A stretch of 11,168 nt of DNA from Acidobacteriota bacterium (GCA_022563115.1 JADFNY010000080.1:1-11168), one strand, 5' to 3'. Shown: positions 1 through 5,984, counted from the stretch's first letter. The notes: generated by a model from the letters alone, not told the origin. Translations and numbers: made by a program.

Positions 1-2
1 AG

Positions 3-599
3 AGTGGCGACCAGGGCCGTGCCCGCAGCAGCCTTCCCCGCCTGCGGGCCCGCTACGTCGTCGAGACCGAGGAGTGGGAAACCTTCGAGATTACCGAAGA
101 CTCGGCGAGCATCGAGTTGTTGGCGACGGGGTTGAGCGCCGTCAGGACCGACGACCTGGAAACGGCCGAGGCTGCTCGAGACGCTCTCGAAGACAACGCC
201 CGCGGCGGCACGAACCGGATCATGTATTTGCAGGTTGCCGCATCGATCTTGGCGGCGCGTGGCGAAGCCGAAGAGGCCGTCGCGCTAATGGGAGAGGCCG
301 CCGAAACCGCCCTCGGCCTGCGGCCGCCGAACGGCGCCGCCAACCCGGTGAAACCGACGTTCGAGCTGTACGGCGAGATTCTCCTCGAGCTCGGCCGCTA
401 CGAGGACGCGATCGAGAAGTTCGAAACCTCGTTGTTGCGCATGCCGAACCGCGCCCGCTCGGTCCTCGGCCTCGCCCGCGCCCACGCCGCAGCCGGCAAC
501 GAGGAGGCCGCCGCCGAACACTACAAGAAGCTCATCGAGATCCGCGAGGGCCGCCACGCGCTGCCCGACTACCAGGAAGCAATGCGGTTTCTCAAGTAA
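3..599 (+). CDS. C-terminal part of a tetratricopeptide-repeat protein (5' truncated by the window)
   Basis: The frame is open from the first codon at position 3 to the TAA at 597-599, giving 198 residues with no start of its own, so the N-terminus lies outside the window. Two helix-turn-helix repeats of TPR type are visible. One spans about residues 120-149 (FELYGEILLELGRYEDAIEK, then a loop ending in MPNR) and the next about residues 152-183 (GLARAHAAAGNEEAAAEHY). The upstream part is also helical and rich in Ala, Glu and Leu. The pattern of a RARYVVET strand-like stretch, a helical middle and two terminal TPRs recalls long TPR proteins common in Acidobacteriota. Their function is unknown, and they are usually taken to be protein-interaction scaffolds. 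No catalytic motif is visible. The next gene starts 62 bases downstream on the same strand, so co-transcription is possible. The family call is firm, the role is not. Confidence 0.85.
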   Translation, partial: SGDQGRARSSLPRLRARYVVETEEWETFEITEDSASIELLATGLSAVRTDDLETAEAARDALEDNARGGTNRIMYLQVAASILAARGEAEEAVALMGEAAETALGLRPPNGAANPVKPTFELYGEILLELGRYEDAIEKFETSLLRMPNRARSVLGLARAHAAAGNEEAAAEHYKKLIEIREGRHALPDYQEAMRFLK

Positions 600-661
600 C
601 CCAGGAGCGGTAGCAAACTCGCAACTGGTCGCGCTACTCCTGACGATCGAGGAGGTCTGAG

Positions 662-1276
662 ATGCGCAGTTTCGTAGTAGCCATTGCAGTGTTCGCAGGC
701 GTTGCTGGCGCTGCGTCGCCGATCGTGGCAACGAGTGGGTACGCCTCAGGTTCATGGTCGCAGGCGCCCGTATATGAGTACGTCTTGTTAGCCACGTCGC
801 GAACCTCGACGTTGGAGGAAGAACTCAACGCCTCAGCGGACGCCGGTTTCCGGTTCCAAGATGTAATGGGTGGCGAAACAGCATTCGGAGGGAACGAGGT
901 CGTGGCAGTAATGTCCCGAGTTGAAGGTGGTGAACCCGGCAGGTACGAATACAAGCTGCTGGCAACGAGTAGAACCAGCACGATGCAGAATGAGGCGCAG
1001 GAAGCAGCCGATGCCGGGTTTCGCTACGTCGGCCAAACGATCTTCAGCAGCACATTTGGTGGGAAAGAGGTAGTTCTTATCGTGGAGCGCGATCGCGAGT
1101 CTGAGCCCGTGCCGTTCGAAGTGAAACTGCTCGCGACTAGCAGGACCGGCACGATGCAGAGGGAGCTCGAAGAGGCCGGCGCGGCTGGGTTCGAGTTCGT
1201 GGGCTTTACGGTTGCGTCGACCCGATTTGGGGGAAGTGAGGTCGTGAGCATCATGAGGAGGCCTCGGGAGAGATGA
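662..1276 (+). CDS. Exported protein of three tandem 49-residue repeats (DUF4177-like fold suspected)
   Basis: The 204-residue protein starts at an ATG with a good Shine-Dalgarno (GGAGG at 651-655, six bases before the start). Residues 4-18 form a hydrophobic stretch ending in small residues (VAGAAS), consistent with a signal peptide and export. The rest is three copies of one unit at residues 38-86, 95-143 and 152-200, each starting exactly 57 residues after the last. Each copy has the pattern Y/F-E-x-x-LLATSRT-x-T, then a helix of E, A and Q, then AGF-x-F/Y, then FGG-x-EVV and a closing R. The alternation of a strand, a helix ending in AGF/Y and a strand pair ending in EVV resembles the small DUF4177-type alpha/beta unit, but that is inference from pattern only. 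There are no cysteines or catalytic motifs. Codon use is less GC-rich at third positions than in the flanking genes. Function unknown; perhaps a binding or structural envelope protein. Confidence 0.85.
   Translation: MRSFVVAIAVFAGVAGAASPIVATSGYASGSWSQAPVYEYVLLATSRTSTLEEELNASADAGFRFQDVMGGETAFGGNEVVAVMSRVEGGEPGRYEYKLLATSRTSTMQNEAQEAADAGFRYVGQTIFSSTFGGKEVVLIVERDRESEPVPFEVKLLATSRTGTMQRELEEAGAAGFEFVGFTVASTRFGGSEVVSIMRRPRER
773..1261 (+). repeat. Three in-frame coding repeats, 171-bp period
   Basis: The units lie at 773-919, 944-1090 and 1115-1261. Each codes 49 residues and is separated from the next by an eight-residue linker. The conserved cores are LLATSRT near the start of each unit, AGF in the middle and FGG-x-EVV near the end. 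Units 2 and 3 also share T-M-Q after LLATSRT. At the DNA level the units have clearly diverged, so the triplication is old and not an assembly artefact. Confidence 0.9.
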
Positions 1277-1353
1277 TCTCTTTGCTGCGCGGGTTCGCGA
1301 TTGCGATTCTTCTGTTTACTCAGCTTATTCCCGAGGGCACCGAGCTACCGTAG
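1273..1353 (+). CDS. Possible 26-residue hydrophobic micro-ORF, translationally coupled
   Basis: An ATG at 1273 overlaps the stop of the triple-repeat gene in an ATGA junction, the usual arrangement for stop-start coupling. The reading frame runs 26 codons to a TAG at 1351-1353. The peptide begins MISLLRGFAIAILLFTQ: a positive charge followed by about twelve hydrophobic residues, which looks like a signal peptide or a single membrane helix, and it ends in a short acidic tail. It may be a genuine small membrane peptide, the surviving signal sequence of a decayed exported protein, or chance. The frame stays open after the TAG up to 1560, which fits decay of a longer gene but does not prove it. 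Confidence 0.35.
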   Translation: MISLLRGFAIAILLFTQLIPEGTELP

Positions 1354-1656
1354 GACGGTGAGAGCGCGTACCTTTCGTGGTCCGCGGAGAGAGCGATGGA
1401 GCTTGCGACAGCCATGCGCGTCAATGGGCGTGTTGGCGGGTGGAGGTGGACCCGCGAGAGGGTTCGGGCGTGCGAATCTACGAAAAAGAGGGGGCGCGTC
1501 CATTGGCCCATCCCTCGGTCAATCCGGGAGCGGGCGAGGAACATCGCGGGGCGAACAAACTAAGGCGGCCTCGGCCGTGCTCCGGTCGCTCGCTCGTGTA
1601 GGGGCGATGCCCGCTCCGGCTGAGGGCCGATCTGGGTGCGGGACCGACCCCGAGAC
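1354..1656. other. Stretch without a recognisable gene
   Basis: This 303-base region lies between the micro-ORF and the 3' end of the minus-strand membrane protein gene. Several short frames are open on both strands, as expected in GC-rich DNA, but none has a ribosome binding site, a recognisable motif or a family-like composition. I see no tRNA cloverleaf and no rRNA. A small inverted repeat (AGCGGC at 1659-1664 with GCCGCT at 1676-1681, followed by TTT on the plus strand) lies just beyond it, inside the end of the next gene. It could be a weak terminator for plus-strand transcription. Confidence 0.5.
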
Positions 1657-2133
1657 TCAGCGGCTGGCCCACTTGGCCGCTTTCTGCTCGACCCAATCCA
1701 TCGGGGTAAAGATGATGCACGCAAGATCTGTGCGTTTGCCGAAGACAAGACTCGGGATCGCCATGACCTCGCAACCCGGATCACCGAGGAATGCGATCAG
1801 GACCAGGGAGATCCCGACGAACAGCAGCGCTGCGACCCTCGCCCAGCTCGGCCCAAAGAAAAAGAAGACGGCGACCGGCGCGACCGCGAGCACCGCGCCA
1901 ATCCATCGATTCAGGTGCGGTACAAAGGTCGAGACCAGATAGTGAACGAGTGTGTAGAAGACGACCACAGCCGCGGCGGCAGCAACCGTCTTCACGATCC
2001 AAACCGCGTCCTCGATCCAGAAAATGCGCATGGATTCGAGCACGAGCAGCAGTCCGAGCACGAACCGCGCCACCCTGCTGAGCGGCGTCGCTTGCGGAAC
2101 TTGAGTGGATTCGATGTGGCCGTCGGCGTTCAT
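1657..2133 (-). CDS. Small multi-pass membrane protein of unknown function
   Basis: The 158-residue protein starts at the ATG at 2133, chosen because a strong Shine-Dalgarno (GGGAGGAG, complement of 2137-2144) precedes it. A longer frame upstream would run into the promoter. Hydrophobic segments lie at about residues 21-32, 43-66, 78-93 and 98-116, so three or four transmembrane helices are likely. The soluble N-terminus (1-18) is polar. After the last helix comes a distinctive tail containing GDPGCEVMAIP (residues 117-127), LACIIF (137-142) and TPMDWVEQK. Two cysteines (121 and 139) in this tail could pair or bind something. I have the impression that DPGCEV tails occur in small actinobacterial membrane proteins, but I cannot name a family. 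It diverges from permease 1 across a shared control region with two BlaI-like boxes, one of which sits inside its predicted promoter. Confidence 0.8.
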   Translation of the reverse strand: MNADGHIESTQVPQATPLSRVARFVLGLLLVLESMRIFWIEDAVWIVKTVAAAAAVVVFYTLVHYLVSTFVPHLNRWIGAVLAVAPVAVFFFFGPSWARVAALLFVGISLVLIAFLGDPGCEVMAIPSLVFGKRTDLACIIFTPMDWVEQKAAKWASR

Positions 2134-2175
2134 GAGCTCCTCCCGGAGGTTGCTGTGGGTCCTCGAGTCAACGAA

Positions 2176-2204
2176 TCTATAAGTACTACGTTTGTAGTTA
2201 TTAA
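2176..2204 (-). promoter_or_regulatory. Predicted promoter of the small membrane protein gene
   Basis: Reading leftwards, a -35-like TTAATA (complement of 2199-2204) is followed after 17 bases by a -10-like TATAGA (complement of 2176-2181). A transcript would start near 2169, giving a leader of about 36 bases before the ATG at 2133. Operator box 1 (2185-2198) fills the spacer between the two elements, so a bound repressor would block RNA polymerase directly. The promoter elements match the sigma-70 consensus only moderately. Confidence 0.5.
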
Positions 2205-2221
2205 TCAACTACGTCTGTAGT
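2185..2221. promoter_or_regulatory. Twin BlaI/MecI/CopY-like operators
   Basis: There are two near-identical dyads: ACTAC-GTTT-GTAGT at 2185-2198 and ACTAC-GTCT-GTAGT at 2208-2221. Their centres are 23 bp apart, about two helical turns. The ACTAC/GTAGT half-sites with a four-base centre closely match the operators of the BlaI/MecI/CopY family of winged-helix repressors, which bind paired dyads cooperatively. The position between two divergent genes suggests control of both the small membrane protein and permease 1. No BlaI-type repressor is encoded in the window, so it would have to act from elsewhere. Confidence 0.65.
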
Positions 2222-2264
2222 AAATGGTCGGCGAGGCGCCCGCACAGCTTTTTAGCGATCCGAT

Positions 2265-2286
2265 GAAACCTCCGCGATGAGGTTTC
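2265..2286. promoter_or_regulatory. Perfect 8-bp inverted repeat in the leader of permease 1
   Basis: GAAACCTC (2265-2272) and GAGGTTTC (2279-2286) are exact reverse complements around the six-base centre CGCGAT. As RNA this would fold into a hairpin whose right arm hides GAGG (2279-2282), the only Shine-Dalgarno-like sequence near the permease start. As DNA it could instead be an operator, possibly for the downstream PadR. No run of U follows, so a simple terminator is unlikely. Confidence 0.5.
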
Positions 2287-2302
2287 CGTAATATTGTGTA
2301 CG

Positions 2303-5035
2303 ATGCACAGAAAATCTGACCCCCGAGCCTCGAAACAGATCCCGACGCTCGCCGAGAAGCTTCTCCTGCTCTTCTCTCCGGCCGACGAACGCGATGGACT
2401 GGCGGGAGATCTGGCGGAGGAGTACCTCCGCCACCGGCTGCCGACCGACGGAAGGTTGCGGGCCTGGCGTTGGTACTGGGGACAGGTACTCCGATCGCTG
2501 ATTCCAGGGCTCGCGCGCCCGCAGCCCGACTTCTCGGAACACCCTTCCTCATCCAGCCGCGTGGCGGGCGCCCGCGGCGGGCCTCCAAATAGGGGCGAAC
2601 TCTTGAGCGACTATCTCCACGACATCCGCTACGCAACCCGCATGCTCATCAAGAGCCCCGCGTTCAGCGTCATCACCGTGGTCACTCTGGCGCTGGCGAT
2701 CGGCGTCAACAGCGCCATCTTCAGCATGATCAACGTCGTGTTCTTCAGTGATATCCCGATCAGGGACGGCGACACGGTCGGTTTCTTCTACATGCAGAAC
2801 CCGGAGCGCGGCTTCGTCCGCCAGTCGATGTCGCTGCCCGATTTCCTCGACTACCGGGAGGGGATCACGGCGTTCGAGGGCATCGCGGCGCTGCGCCAGG
2901 AAACGGCGGTCCTGACGGGCACCGACGAGCCCATCCGGACCGTCGTCGCCACCGGAACCGCCAACATCTTCGACTTGTGGGGAACGCAGCCGGCGCTGGG
3001 ACGTGGCTTTCTGGAGGGCGAAGACGAGCCCGGTGCCCAACCCGTCGTGATCTTGAGCAACGGCCTGTGGCAACGGCGTTTCGCCATGGATCCGGACGTC
3101 CTCGGCCAAACCATCTCGTTGGATGGCCGGCAAACGACGATCATCGGCGTGATGGGCACCGAGATGGAGTTCGGCGACATGTCGCGCATCGACCTCTGGA
3201 CACCGATGGAGATCGATCGAAGCGGCGAGGGACGGGACCGGCGCGACCTCTTCGTCACCGCTCGGCTCGCCCCCGGCATGACGCTCGAGACCGCCCGGTC
3301 CGAAGCCGCGATCATTGCCCAGCGGCTGGAGCGGGACTACCCGGAGAGCAACGGGGGTTGGCTTCCGGACATTCAGTCGTTCACGGAAGGCCTCGCCGAT
3401 GCCAGTTTCTGGACGATTCTCACGCTGTTGATCATCATGGTTGGGTTCGTGATGCTGATCGCGTGCTCCAACGTGGCCACGATGACGATGGCTCGTTCCA
3501 CCGCACGGGCCCGGGAGATCGCCCTACGATCGGCACTGGGGGCCGGGCGGTTCCGACTACTCCGTCAGCTGATCACCGAGGGGGCCATGCTCTCGATCGC
3601 CGCCGGCGCCCTCGGCTTGGCGGTCGCCCGCGGTACCCTCGAGGGCCTGGTGTGGATGGCAGGAGACAATTCCGGCATCTCCACCTTCTTCCGGATGTTG
3701 TCGATCGATCGCAACGTCCTTGCCTTCACGCTCACGGTCGCGCTGCTCGCTCCCCTGCTGTTCAGCCTCCTGCCCGCACTTCGCGCCACCCGGCAGAGCC
3801 TGACCGACACCCTGAGCGAGGCCGGGGCGCAATCTTCGGGAGGCCGCAGCGCGCTGCGCGGACGGCGATTCCTGGTCAGCGCCCAGGTGGCCCTCGCCCT
3901 GTCGCTGATGATCGTCGCCGGAATCCTGGCCCGCTCGATGATGGAAGTGCGCACCCTCGATCTAGGCTACGACGGCGAAACGCTCCTGACGATGCGCGTC
4001 GACCTGCCGGAAACGAAGTACGCCAATGCCCCTCTGCAGCAGGAATTCTTCCGCGCCGTGATCGAGCGGCTCCGAGCCCATCCTGAAATCGACGCGGCCG
4101 CCTGGGTGAGCCGGCGGCCGATGGCAACGCAGGCCGCGCGCGGCGCCTTTCAGATCAGCGGCCGAGTCGAAGAGGATCCGGAGCGCCTGCCGTGGGCCGG
4201 AGTTGTGGTTGCCGACGCTGAGTATCCGGACATCCTCAACCGGTGGATCCTCCGTGGGCGCGGTATCCGAACAACGGATACGGAGGATTCGCTTCCGGTG
4301 GTGCTGATCAACGATGAAACGGCGGACCGCTACTGGCCCGAGGAAGATCCCGTCGGTCGGCGCATTCAGCTCGCCGCGGACACCGGATCGGAGCGTTGGC
4401 TCGAGGTCATCGGCGTGCTCGCCAACGACGAGCCGACCGACTCCAACATACCTGCGCGGCCGGTGATCTTCGTACCCTTGCAACAGAACCCACGCTCCAG
4501 CATGGCCCTCATCGTCCGGCCGCGCGGCGCCGCCCTCCAGGCCGCGCCGCTCGTTCGCGAGCTGATTTGGGAAGTAGACCCCGATCAGCCAGTCGCCGAC
4601 GTGCGTACGATGCGCCAGGTGTTCAACGATGCGTTCGCCGGGCTCGACGCTGTGATGGCGATGCATACCGGTTTCGCGGCCTTCGCGATGTTCATGGCCG
4701 CCGCCGGAATCTACGGCGTGATGTCGTTTGCGGTTGCCCAAAGAACCCGCGAGTTCGGCATCCGCATGGCATTGGGAGCCACCGGCACCGACGTTCGCTC
4801 GATGGTGATGCGCAACTCACTACTGCTGATCGTGAGCGGCACGATCGTCGGATTGCTTGCCGGCTACGCGCTGGGAACGGTCCTGGCGAACGGTGTAGAG
4901 GGCGTCGCCGCCGACGATCCGCTAGTCTTCGTCGTGGTCGCAGCGCTTCTCATGGGGGTGGCCCTGATCTCGATCTACATCCCGGCCTGCCGCGCCACCC
5001 GCGTCGATCCGATGATCGCGCTTCGAGCCGAGTGA
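2303..5035 (+). CDS. ADOP-type orphan ABC permease with duplicated MacB/FtsX domains (permease 1)
   Basis: This is a 910-residue inner-membrane protein. It opens with a cytoplasmic helical prefix domain (about residues 14-70, with LAEKLLLLFSPADERDGLAGDLAEEY). A MacB-like unit follows: DIRYATRMLIKSP leads into membrane helix 1 (about 120-147), then a large periplasmic domain, then three helices from about 369 carrying the FtsX coupling motif REIALRSALGA (404-414). A second such unit begins with a helix at about 523-545, has its own periplasmic domain, and ends with helices from about 787 and the motif REFGIRMALGA (816-826). The doubled fold, the prefix, the lack of a neighbouring ATPase and the PadR gene four bases downstream fit the acidobacterial duplicated orphan permease (ADOP) family. 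MacB relatives act as mechanotransmission exporters; the substrate here is unknown. The ATG at 2303 was chosen, but a TTG at 2294 is an alternative. It is probably controlled from the operators at 2185-2221. Confidence 0.9.
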   Translation: MHRKSDPRASKQIPTLAEKLLLLFSPADERDGLAGDLAEEYLRHRLPTDGRLRAWRWYWGQVLRSLIPGLARPQPDFSEHPSSSSRVAGARGGPPNRGELLSDYLHDIRYATRMLIKSPAFSVITVVTLALAIGVNSAIFSMINVVFFSDIPIRDGDTVGFFYMQNPERGFVRQSMSLPDFLDYREGITAFEGIAALRQETAVLTGTDEPIRTVVATGTANIFDLWGTQPALGRGFLEGEDEPGAQPVVILSNGLWQRRFAMDPDVLGQTISLDGRQTTIIGVMGTEMEFGDMSRIDLWTPMEIDRSGEGRDRRDLFVTARLAPGMTLETARSEAAIIAQRLERDYPESNGGWLPDIQSFTEGLADASFWTILTLLIIMVGFVMLIACSNVATMTMARSTARAREIALRSALGAGRFRLLRQLITEGAMLSIAAGALGLAVARGTLEGLVWMAGDNSGISTFFRMLSIDRNVLAFTLTVALLAPLLFSLLPALRATRQSLTDTLSEAGAQSSGGRSALRGRRFLVSAQVALALSLMIVAGILARSMMEVRTLDLGYDGETLLTMRVDLPETKYANAPLQQEFFRAVIERLRAHPEIDAAAWVSRRPMATQAARGAFQISGRVEEDPERLPWAGVVVADAEYPDILNRWILRGRGIRTTDTEDSLPVVLINDETADRYWPEEDPVGRRIQLAADTGSERWLEVIGVLANDEPTDSNIPARPVIFVPLQQNPRSSMALIVRPRGAALQAAPLVRELIWEVDPDQPVADVRTMRQVFNDAFAGLDAVMAMHTGFAAFAMFMAAAGIYGVMSFAVAQRTREFGIRMALGATGTDVRSMVMRNSLLLIVSGTIVGLLAGYALGTVLANGVEGVAADDPLVFVVVAALLMGVALISIYIPACRATRVDPMIALRAE

Positions 5036-5039
5036 GACC

Positions 5040-5366
5040 GTGACCAAGAGCGCCTATCTGGGCGAGTTCGAGCTCGTTGTGATGGCGACCCTCGTGCGCC
5101 TCGGCGACGCCGCCTACGGCATGCGCCTGCGGCGCGACATCGAAGAACGTACCGGCCGCGCCGTCTCGATCGGCCAGGTGTACGCCACCCTGCGGCGGCT
5201 TAAGGGCAAGAGCTACGTCTCGACCTACATGGGCGAGCCCTCCGCCGAACGCGGCGGCCGCGCCAAGCGATACTTCCGCCTCGAGGCGGCGGGTTCCGAG
5301 GCCCTCGAGCGGTCGCGCAGCATGTTCCTGAAAGTCCTTGCCGACCTGCCCAATCGGCCGGCCTGA
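5040..5366 (+). CDS. PadR-family winged-helix transcriptional repressor (partner of permease 1)
   Basis: The gene starts at a GTG four bases after the permease stop, with only a weak GAG upstream, so translation is probably coupled to the permease. The 108-residue product has the PadR layout. A first helix runs from about residue 8 (GEFELVVMATLVRLGD). Then come AYGMRLRRDIEERTG (25-39), the recognition helix SIGQVYATLRRLKGKSYV (43-60), and a basic wing ERGGRAKRYFRL (70-81) leading into the dimerisation helix. The length is normal for the short PadR class found next to orphan permeases in Acidobacteriota. The expected role is a dimeric DNA-binding repressor of its own operon, released by an inducing compound or by signals linked to the permease. 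Its operator is not certain; the inverted repeat at 2265-2286 is a candidate. Confidence 0.9.
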   Translation: MTKSAYLGEFELVVMATLVRLGDAAYGMRLRRDIEERTGRAVSIGQVYATLRRLKGKSYVSTYMGEPSAERGGRAKRYFRLEAAGSEALERSRSMFLKVLADLPNRPA

Positions 5367-5418
5367 CTCGGTCCCCGGTTCGGGATGCCGTGCAGTCAGA
5401 GAGGTCAGGCTCCCATGT

Positions 5419-5690
5419 TCACGCGGACGCCGCGCTTCCTGCCTTGCACCTCTCGAGCTCGTCGACCACATCGTCGAGACGGGAAAGCCGGCGCCAAACA
5501 GGGTTCTTGTGACCGGATTTCCGCCGTGAGAAGCGATCGTAGTGTCGTCCACCATGACGTCGAACTGACCAGTCTTGCCGGGCTCGACGACGGCGTCGAT
5601 GTGGAGCCGTTGCTTGATGAAGGCGACGAGACTCGCCGCCTTGATCTCGGAGCGGCGTCACGTGGGGCAGGAACGGATCTTGATCTGCAT
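5419..5690 (-). CDS. SelW-like (Rdx family) selenoprotein with in-frame UGA; frameshift near the 3' end
   Basis: The ATG at 5690 has a GGAG five bases upstream. The product begins MQIKIRSCPT, then an in-frame TGA (5660-5658), then RRSEIKAASLVAFIKQRL. This gives C8-P-T-U11, the CxxU redox motif after a first beta strand that defines thioredoxin-like SelW/SelT/SelH (Rdx) proteins. The reading continues through GQFDVMVDD and HGGNPVTRTLFGAGFP (55-70), the expected strand pair and loop. After P70 this frame turns to nonsense antisense to padR. The -1 frame instead supplies RLDDVVDELERCKAGSAASA and a stop at 5421-5419, the expected C-terminal helix. One missing base in the CCC at 5483-5481 would explain this (assembly error or real mutation). 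A SECIS-like hairpin lies 15 bases after the UGA, and a promoter precedes the gene. The likely role is a small thiol/selenol redox protein. About 90 residues is normal for the family. Decoding needs selA/B/C/D, which are not in the window. Confidence 0.72.
5620..5642 (-). promoter_or_regulatory. Bacterial SECIS-like hairpin for selenocysteine insertion
   Basis: Read as minus-strand RNA, AAGGCGGCG pairs with CGUCGCCUU to form a nine-base-pair stem (one G-U pair) capped by the five-base loop AGUCU. The stem begins 15 bases after the UGA (5658), and the loop begins 25 bases after it. Bacterial SECIS elements recognised by SelB lie just downstream of the UGA inside the coding sequence, with the apical loop roughly 16-37 bases away and a G in the first two loop positions. 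This hairpin meets each of these points, and its GU-containing loop recalls that of E. coli fdhF. A competing six-base-pair stem (CGCCGC with GCGGCG) is possible but weaker. Confidence 0.65.
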
Positions 5691-5721
5691 GTCGTCTCCA
5701 GCGGTTGTCGTCGATGCGCGC

Positions 5722-5749
5722 ATCGTAACCACGCCGTGGCCGGTGTCAA
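5722..5749 (-). promoter_or_regulatory. Predicted promoter of the selenoprotein gene
   Basis: On the minus strand a perfect TTGACA (complement of 5744-5749) is followed after 16 bases by TACGAT (complement of 5722-5727). Transcription would start near 5715, leaving a leader of about 25 bases with GGAG (complement of 5696-5699) ahead of the ATG at 5690. The perfect 14-bp palindrome CGATGCGCGCATCG (5712-5725) overlaps the -10 end and the start site, a good position for a repressor. Confidence 0.55.
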
Positions 5750-5788
5750 TGACGATTGAACGGCACGTCCACCTGGGCGATGGTGGCA

Positions 5789-5933
5789 GGCGATGGTGGC
5801 ATCGGAAAACACCACCCGGTGGTTCCGAACCGGCAGGGGCCATTGGCGTGTGGGCCTCGGGAATGACCTTCTGATTCGACGACACGCGGACGAACCCACT
5901 CTGGGTGAGCGGGCAGGTCGCCCATTCGCGCTC
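5789..5933 (-). pseudogene. Remnant of a VapC-type PIN-domain toxin gene
   Basis: Minus-strand codons from 5933 to 5844 read EREWATCPLTQSGFVRVSSN followed by QKVIPEAHTP. This is the highly recognisable central segment of VapC/PIN ribonuclease toxins (WATCPLTQxGFVRxSSNP). A frame change and a deletion follow. A second piece at 5821-5789, in another frame, reads HRVVFSDATIA and matches the HHVFWxDDxxLA stretch that normally comes about 18 residues later. The N-terminal LLDVN segment with the first catalytic Asp, the C-terminal HGGxLATLD segment and any antitoxin gene are missing. It cannot make a working toxin. It marks past gain and loss of a toxin-antitoxin module at this site. Confidence 0.7.
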
Positions 5934-5984
5934 GTGGTTGCCCTCTATGTCCACCGCATGGTGCTTTCGATCCCGGACAGCACG

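Noticed and set aside
74..613. Arg-rich open frame overlapping the TPR gene
   Set aside because: It is a shifted frame of the TPR coding sequence with typical shadow composition.
1354..1560. Read-through of the TAG after the micro-ORF, with a faint aldehyde-dehydrogenase-like stretch (ERAMELATAMRVNGRVGG)
   Set aside because: The resemblance is short and needs several deletions, and nothing family-like precedes or follows it. Not enough for a pseudogene call.
1659..1683. AGCGGC/GCCGCT inverted repeat as a terminator
   Set aside because: It lies inside the end of the minus-strand membrane protein gene, and the T-run is only three bases. Kept as a remark only.
5367..5418. Short CCCG/CGGG hairpin between the convergent padR and selenoprotein genes
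   Set aside because: The stem is only four base pairs and no T-run follows on either strand, so a terminator is not supported.
5475..5490. Programmed -1 frameshift as explanation for the selenoprotein's frame change
   Set aside because: TTTCCC lies in the wrong phase for a classical X-XXY-YYZ slip and the tRNAs would not re-pair well. A missing base is simpler.
4950..5555. Long minus-strand open frame opposite padR and the end of permease 1
   Set aside because: Its first 25 codons are the selenoprotein frame downstream of the UGA. The rest is an antisense shadow of GC-rich coding sequence with no family-like composition.
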